NCBI RefSeq assembly: GCF_023169885.1
Contig: NZ_AP025516.1
Location: forward strand, 1,302,001 to 1,366,000
Source of the DNA: Desulfofustis limnaeus
Lineage (GTDB): Bacteria; Desulfobacterota; Desulfobulbia; Desulfobulbales; Desulfocapsaceae
Reading direction: 5' to 3'
Length of the DNA stretch: 64,000 nt
Every line of letters begins with the position of its first letter. Within the stretch, counting starts at the first letter, position 1. A program made the position numbers and the translations under genes. Under the pieces are notes generated by a model, which saw nothing but the letters and a program-made list of their open reading frames with translations, had not been told where the DNA came from and made no database searches. This document shows positions 63,942 through 64,000 of this stretch, piece after piece.

Positions 63942-64000
63942 CTAAATGTCCTGGTGTTTGGTGTATTCCAAGTCGACCGGGTTGCCCGTGCCTGGCTGCA
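63942..64000 (-). CDS. C-terminal tail of the gene upstream of pilX (possibly pilW)
   Basis: On the minus strand a frame enters from the window edge and ends QPGTGNPVDLEYTKHQDI followed by TAG, 8 bp before the pilX start. Only this tail is visible. PilW usually precedes pilX in such operons, so it is a reasonable guess; the sequence itself does not identify it. Confidence 0.45.
   Translation of the reverse strand, partial: QPGTGNPVDLEYTKHQDI

Overview
The window reads as chromosome of an anaerobic, GC-rich Gram-negative bacterium, most likely a member of the Desulfobacterota (old Deltaproteobacteria; a Desulfobulbales-type organism would fit). The basis is a ferredoxin-dependent indolepyruvate oxidoreductase, a cdaA-cdaR-glmM operon, sigma-54-driven type IV pilin and a PilY1-type tip protein. 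No 16S gene is present, so the assignment is an inference.

Positions 1-5720 hold a Cus-type copper/silver efflux operon (outer-membrane factor cut by the window edge, adaptor carrying its own CusF-like domain, RND pump, free CusF). After a small hypothetical gene and a LysE-family exporter comes a Trp-repressor homologue (6920-7174) with a perfect 18-bp palindrome of trp-operator type at its start codon. Divergent from it runs an operon at 7283-15589: a LIV-type ABC transporter interleaved with iorA-iorB and a PaaK-type CoA ligase that is fused in frame to LivF. I read it as a TrpR-controlled aromatic amino acid uptake and catabolism operon.

Positions 15.6-28.5 kb are mostly housekeeping: a 131-bp palindromic intergenic repeat, hicAB, tRNA-Gln(CTG), amrB, cysS, ampG, a nitroreductase, a giant AsmA-like DUF748 protein and cdaA-cdaR-glmM. 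From 28.7 to 30.2 kb lies a toxin-antitoxin patch (a RHH/RelE pair, a HipA remnant, mazEF).

From 30.6 to 46.8 kb is an AT-richer surface-glycan island with glycosyltransferases, a UDP-GlcNAc 2-epimerase homologue, a flippase, a methyltransferase and a complete ISL3 insertion. Inside it is a phosphonate module: PEP mutase fused to a TagD-like cytidylyltransferase, phosphonopyruvate decarboxylase and a phosphonoacetaldehyde reductase. A TagB/TagF-like phosphotransferase closes the island. Together they suggest a glycan decorated with 2-hydroxyethylphosphonate through a CMP-activated intermediate, the most interesting system in the window.

From 46.8 kb to the end is a type IV pilus region. A minus-strand operon encodes a TMTC-like TPR membrane protein, a VKOR-DsbA fusion and a GT39-like membrane transferase, likely acting on secreted proteins. 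Next to it pilA has been hit twice by insertion sequences. Removing both elements in silico rebuilds the original pilin C-terminus and joins it again to its terminator. A PilS-like kinase, a PA14-containing PilY1, a small secreted protein, PilX and the tail of another upstream gene follow.
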